Below are positions 60,928 through 64,000 of a DNA stretch of 64,000 nucleotides, in pieces. This stretch comes from Micromonospora sp. NBC_01796 (GTDB lineage Bacteria; Actinomycetota; Actinomycetes; Mycobacteriales; Micromonosporaceae). The stretch spans positions 6,990,001 through 7,054,000 of the forward strand of contig NZ_CP109078.1 in the NCBI RefSeq assembly GCF_035917455.1, read 5' to 3'. The notes below the pieces were generated by a model that was given only the letters and a program-made list of their open reading frames with translations, did not search any database and was not told the DNA's origin. The number at the start of each line of letters is the position of its first letter. Positions within the stretch are counted from its first letter, which is position 1. Position numbers and translations under genes: made by a program.

Positions 60928-62559
60928 TCAGCTCTTCCAGGTGTCGTGCAACTGGATCCGGCTCGACGCCTCGAAGTCCAGGTCGTGCACCTTCTTGGAC
61001 ACCCCGAGGGCGGTGGTGAGCTCCACCACCGGGATCACGTGGGCGTTGCGTACGATCAGGTCCTGGGCCTGGTTGACCAGCGCCTGCCGTTTGGCCGGGT
61101 CGACCGTCGCGGCCTGCTCGGTCAGCACCGGATCCAGCGCGCCGGCAGCCAACCGGTACGTGTTGGCCAGGGTGGTCGAGTAGGTGCTGCGCAGGATGTC
61201 CGGGTCGGCTCGGGTGATGTTTCCCCAGAGCGCGTCGAAGTCGCCGGACTGCTGCACCTGGGTGATCTGGGCGATCTGGAGTTCCTTCAGGGTGATCTCG
61301 ACACCCACCGCCTTGAGCTGCTGCTGGATCAGCTCGAGTGTCGGCTGGTTGGTCGCCGCGTTGGCGAACCAGCCGACGGAAAGGCTGAGCCGGGTGCCGT
61401 TGCGGGTCCGGACACCGTCGCCGCCGACCTGCCAGCCGGCCGCGTCGAGCAGCGACTTCGCCTTCGCCGCATCGAAGGTGAGCTGCCCGCTGACATCGCT
61501 GTGGTACGGCGTGGTGTGCGCCAGGATGCTGGTGGCCGGTTTGCTGCCGGTGGGGTAGACGGTGTCGACGATCTGCCGCCGGTCGAGTGCCACCTGGATC
61601 GCCTGCCGTACGGCGACGTCCCGCAGCAGGGGCTTCGAGTTGTTCAGGCCGAGGTTGAACACCACGCCCGGATTCGCCCGTGTCTGGAGGTTGACGGCCC
61701 CGCCGCCCTTCAGCGCGGCCTCGTCGGCGAGGCTGACGCTGCCGATGGCGTCCACCTGCCCCGACACCAGGCTCCCGGTACGCACACCAGCCTCCGGAAC
61801 GACGGTGAACAGCACCTTGTCCAGGTACGCCTCACCCGACTTGCGCCACAGCGACGAACCCCAGTTGTATCCCTTGCGCTTGACCAGCGTGATCGACTGG
61901 TTGGCCACGTACCCGTCGAGGGCGAAGGGGCCGGAGCCGACGACGCCGTCGGTGCACCGCTGGTCCGGTGTCTTCCGTACGCTCGACCCGGCGACCAGGC
62001 CGAGCGAGAAGGTCGAGGTGGCCTGGAGGAACTGGGCGTTGGGCTGTTCGAACGAGACAACCGCGGTGAGGTCGTCCGGCGTTTCGGTGCCGACGTATCC
62101 GCTGAGGTAGCCGGTTGCCAGGCTGGCCTTCGCGCCGAGTTTGCGGGCCGCGTCGAAGTTCTCCCTGACCGCCCGGGCGTTGACCGGTGATCCGTCGCTG
62201 AAGGTGACACCCGGCCGGAGGTGGAAGGTGAAGGTTCTCGCGTCCGCGCTGACCTCCCAGCGTTCCGCGAGCCAGGGCACGATCTTTCCGGTCGAGGGGT
62301 CCTGGTCGGTCAGTGAGTCGACGATCTGGCGCAGGGCGTAGATGGTGTCGTTGCTGGCGACCTGATGGGGGTCGACGCAGCCGGCGTACGAGCCGACGGC
62401 GAAGGTCAGGGTGCCCCCGGATCTGGGGGTGCCGTCCCCGGTCCCACCGTTGCCGGTGGTGTCGCCGTCACCCGAACCGCAGGCGGTCAGTGCGAGGGCG
62501 GCGACGATGGTCAGCACGAGCGACCCGAGGGCGCGCCCCGATCGCGGCAGTGATCTCAC
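60928..62559 (-). CDS. Dipeptide-type ABC importer, substrate-binding lipoprotein
   Basis: A 543-residue family 5 extracytoplasmic binding protein (DppA/OppA/NikA-like). Signal and lipobox LTACGSG anchor it; a Gly/Asp-rich spacer follows. Typical segments are LAERWEVSADARTFTFHLRPGVTFSDG, broken here as ERWEVSADARTFTFHLR and PGVTFSDGSPV, then VGSGPFALDGY and VAVRQAIQVALDRRQIVD. GTG at 62559 has AAGGGA ahead and overlaps the stop of the monooxygenase gene (GTGA), so the two are co-translated. Longer upstream readings cross the monooxygenase and are shadows. Confidence 0.94.
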   Translation of the reverse strand: MRSLPRSGRALGSLVLTIVAALALTACGSGDGDTTGNGGTGDGTPRSGGTLTFAVGSYAGCVDPHQVASNDTIYALRQIVDSLTDQDPSTGKIVPWLAERWEVSADARTFTFHLRPGVTFSDGSPVNARAVRENFDAARKLGAKASLATGYLSGYVGTETPDDLTAVVSFEQPNAQFLQATSTFSLGLVAGSSVRKTPDQRCTDGVVGSGPFALDGYVANQSITLVKRKGYNWGSSLWRKSGEAYLDKVLFTVVPEAGVRTGSLVSGQVDAIGSVSLADEAALKGGGAVNLQTRANPGVVFNLGLNNSKPLLRDVAVRQAIQVALDRRQIVDTVYPTGSKPATSILAHTTPYHSDVSGQLTFDAAKAKSLLDAAGWQVGGDGVRTRNGTRLSLSVGWFANAATNQPTLELIQQQLKAVGVEITLKELQIAQITQVQQSGDFDALWGNITRADPDILRSTYSTTLANTYRLAAGALDPVLTEQAATVDPAKRQALVNQAQDLIVRNAHVIPVVELTTALGVSKKVHDLDFEASSRIQLHDTWKS

Positions 62560-64000
62560 GAGATTCCCTTTTCTGTGGAGGACGGCGTGGAGGTCCGGGC
62601 TCGCGTACCTCCGGACGGCGCCGGTGTGACGGTGGGCAGCGGGGGCAGGTCGAGGTGTTCGCGCAGGGTGCTGCCCTCGTACGCGGTCCGGTAGGCGCCA
62701 CGCTCCTGCAACTCCGGCACGAGTTTGTCGACGATCTCTTCGACCGATCCGGGGATCAACTGCGGGATGATGTTGAACCCGTCGACGGCACGGGTGCGGA
62801 CGTAGCGGACCCACTCGTCGGCGATCCGCCCCGGCGTCCCGACGAACAGGTCGTGTCCGGGTGCGACCTCGATGACCAGGTCGCGGATGGAGAGTTTGCG
62901 CTGCTCGGCCAGCGCACGCCAACGCGCGATGACGGCGAGCTTCCCGGTGCGCAGCTCGATCGGAATCGTGCCGCGGGACGGGTCGAGCTCGTCCGGCGTC
63001 GGGTCGATGTCCGGCAGCGGCCCGTCCGGGTCGTAGCCGGAGAGGTCCTTGCCCCAGTACTGCTCCAGGAAAGCGATCGCTCGGGGCCCGCTGGTCTGCT
63101 CGCGCCTGATCCAGTCCGCCCGCTCCCGTGCCTGCGCCTCGGTGTCGCCGAGGACGACCGACGTGCCGGGCAGGATCCGCAGCGAGTCGGGCGCGCGTCC
63201 GTACCCGGCCAGCCGGGTCCGGAGGTCCCGGGCGTACGCCACTGCCTTGTCGTACGAGGTGTTGGCGGAGAAGACCACGTCGGCGTGGCGTGCCGCCAGG
63301 TCCCGCCCACCGGGCGAGTCCCCGGCCTGGAACAGCACCGGCCGGGTCTGGCGGCTGCGCGGCAGCGTGGCGGTTGCCCGCAGCCGGACCAGATCGGTGT
63401 CCCGCTCGATGCCGGGAGCGCTGCCCGGCCGCAACCACGATCCGTCGTCGCCGTAGGAGGCGATCGCGTCGTCGTCCCAGGACGCCCAGAGTGCCTCGGC
63501 GGCCTCGACGAACTGGCCGGCGCGCTCGTAGCGCCGATCGTGGGCCAGCCACCCGCCGTGCCGGAAGTTCTCGCCGGTCCAGGCGTTGTCGGTGGTGACG
63601 ATGTTCCAACCGGCCCGACCCGCCGAGACGAGATCGAGGCTGGCCAGCCGTCGGGCCAGGTCTGCCGGGTAGTTGTACGTCGTGTTCTGGGTGGCGACCA
63701 GACCGATCCGGGTGGTTGTCGCGGCCAGCGCCGAGAGCTGGGTGATCGCGTCCGGCCGGCCGGCGACGTCGAGGGCGTGCACTCGTCCCCGGTTCTCCCG
63801 TACGCGCAGGCCCTCGCCGAGGAAGAACGCGTCGAACAGCCCGCGTTCGAGGGTCTGTACGACCTTGACGAAGGTGTCGATGTGGGTGTGCGGGGCGGCG
63901 TCCGGATCGGTCCAGACGATCTGGGGGCCGACCCCGGTGTAGAACAGTCCCAGGTGGACGCGGGCTTTCGGGTCGTACCCGAGGGGGTTCGGTTGGCTCA
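62556..64000 (-). CDS. LLM class flavin-dependent monooxygenase, NtaA/SnaA/DszA type (5' end at window edge)
   Basis: A bacterial luciferase-like FMNH2-dependent monooxygenase; at least 480 residues are in the window. The reading frame continues past the ATG at 63782 to the right edge: SQPNPLGYDPKARVHLGLFY and LERGLFDAFFLGEGLRVREN are in frame, and the final bases TG-AGC suggest that the start codon lies only one base outside. Conserved segments NTTYNYPADLARRLASLD, GRAGWNIVTT, VLFQAGDSPGGRDLAARHAD and VVLGDTEAQARERAD match the NtaA/SnaA/SoxA(DszA) subfamily, which oxidises nitrilotriacetate, S-alkyl-cysteines or organosulfur rings. It is co-translated with the binding protein, so it probably acts on the imported compound. 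Confidence 0.93.
   Translation of the reverse strand, partial: SQPNPLGYDPKARVHLGLFYTGVGPQIVWTDPDAAPHTHIDTFVKVVQTLERGLFDAFFLGEGLRVRENRGRVHALDVAGRPDAITQLSALAATTTRIGLVATQNTTYNYPADLARRLASLDLVSAGRAGWNIVTTDNAWTGENFRHGGWLAHDRRYERAGQFVEAAEALWASWDDDAIASYGDDGSWLRPGSAPGIERDTDLVRLRATATLPRSRQTRPVLFQAGDSPGGRDLAARHADVVFSANTSYDKAVAYARDLRTRLAGYGRAPDSLRILPGTSVVLGDTEAQARERADWIRREQTSGPRAIAFLEQYWGKDLSGYDPDGPLPDIDPTPDELDPSRGTIPIELRTGKLAVIARWRALAEQRKLSIRDLVIEVAPGHDLFVGTPGRIADEWVRYVRTRAVDGFNIIPQLIPGSVEEIVDKLVPELQERGAYRTAYEGSTLREHLDLPPLPTVTPAPSGGTRARTSTPSSTEKGIS

Noticed and set aside
60928-63609. An 893-codon frame joining the binding protein to upstream sequence
   Set aside because: The upstream half is the opposite-frame shadow of the LLM monooxygenase; the lipoprotein signal begins at 62559.
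1-64000. tRNA, rRNA, insertion sequences, prophage or integrase genes
   Set aside because: No cloverleaf-like stretch with CCA-end context, rRNA core sequence, transposase or integrase motif was recognised on either strand.

Overview
The window is GC-rich actinomycete chromosome. Its dense CGTACG-type codon use, GTG starts, four-base start/stop overlaps, secreted chitinase with a Pro-Thr linker, LAL-type regulator and NRPS genes suggest Micromonosporaceae (Micromonospora, Plantactinospora, Actinoplanes relatives), but no marker gene proves the genus. I see no rRNA, tRNA, CRISPR array, insertion sequence or phage module.

Layout. 1-3.0 kb: the class I ribonucleotide reductase alpha subunit (nrdA, minus strand), preceded by a cobalamin riboswitch and, further upstream, a pair of NrdR-box-like palindromes 31 bp apart. 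3.0-7.2 kb: a short-chain dehydrogenase and a divergent TetR regulator sharing an operator-rich promoter region, then LtrA-like and FUSC-like membrane proteins. 7.2-14.6 kb: secreted GH18 chitinase, secreted protein of unknown function, DMT-family exporter, NAD kinase and an AAA/TPR protein. 14.7-18.3 kb: two alpha/beta hydrolases, a GNAT acetyltransferase and a GntR-TetR hybrid regulator. 18.3-22.2 kb: two-component system beside a divergent ABC-2 exporter. 22.3-25.3 kb: polar amino acid ABC importer. 25.4-28.5 kb: Tat-exported M14 metallopeptidase with a long structured leader. 28.5-34.6 kb: MalY-type C-S lyase, SigE-family sigma factor with a co-translated membrane protein, membrane-anchored PLD-like protein, MBL-fold hydrolase and alpha/beta hydrolase. 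34.7-39.5 kb: LAL regulator, YchJ-like protein and an EgtA-like glutamate-cysteine ligase. 39.9-48.7 kb: two-gene NRPS. 48.7-52.4 kb: aldo/keto reductase and a second M14 metallopeptidase. 52.5-64 kb: a minus-strand block of GST-like protein, GNAT, amino acid ABC importer, dipeptide-type ABC importer and an LLM flavin monooxygenase that runs off the right edge.

Two regions stand out. The NRPS has modules C-A-T and C-A-T-TE, and the second protein continues directly into a 12-helix MFS exporter, so synthesis, release and export sit partly in one chain. Its thioesterase has Cys where Ser is usual. Hand-read specificity codes suggest Gly and Asp/Asn, and the first A domain has a different base composition from its surroundings, as if swapped in. 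The right-hand block looks like an organosulfur or cysteine scavenging island. It combines cystine/polar amino acid and oligopeptide-type importers with a DszA/NtaA-type monooxygenase. Upstream of the amino acid importer is a leaderless 26-codon reading frame of the actinobacterial cysteine leader-peptide type, with a consensus promoter and alternative RNA pairings around its Cys codon. All functional statements are from reading the sequence; no database search was run.
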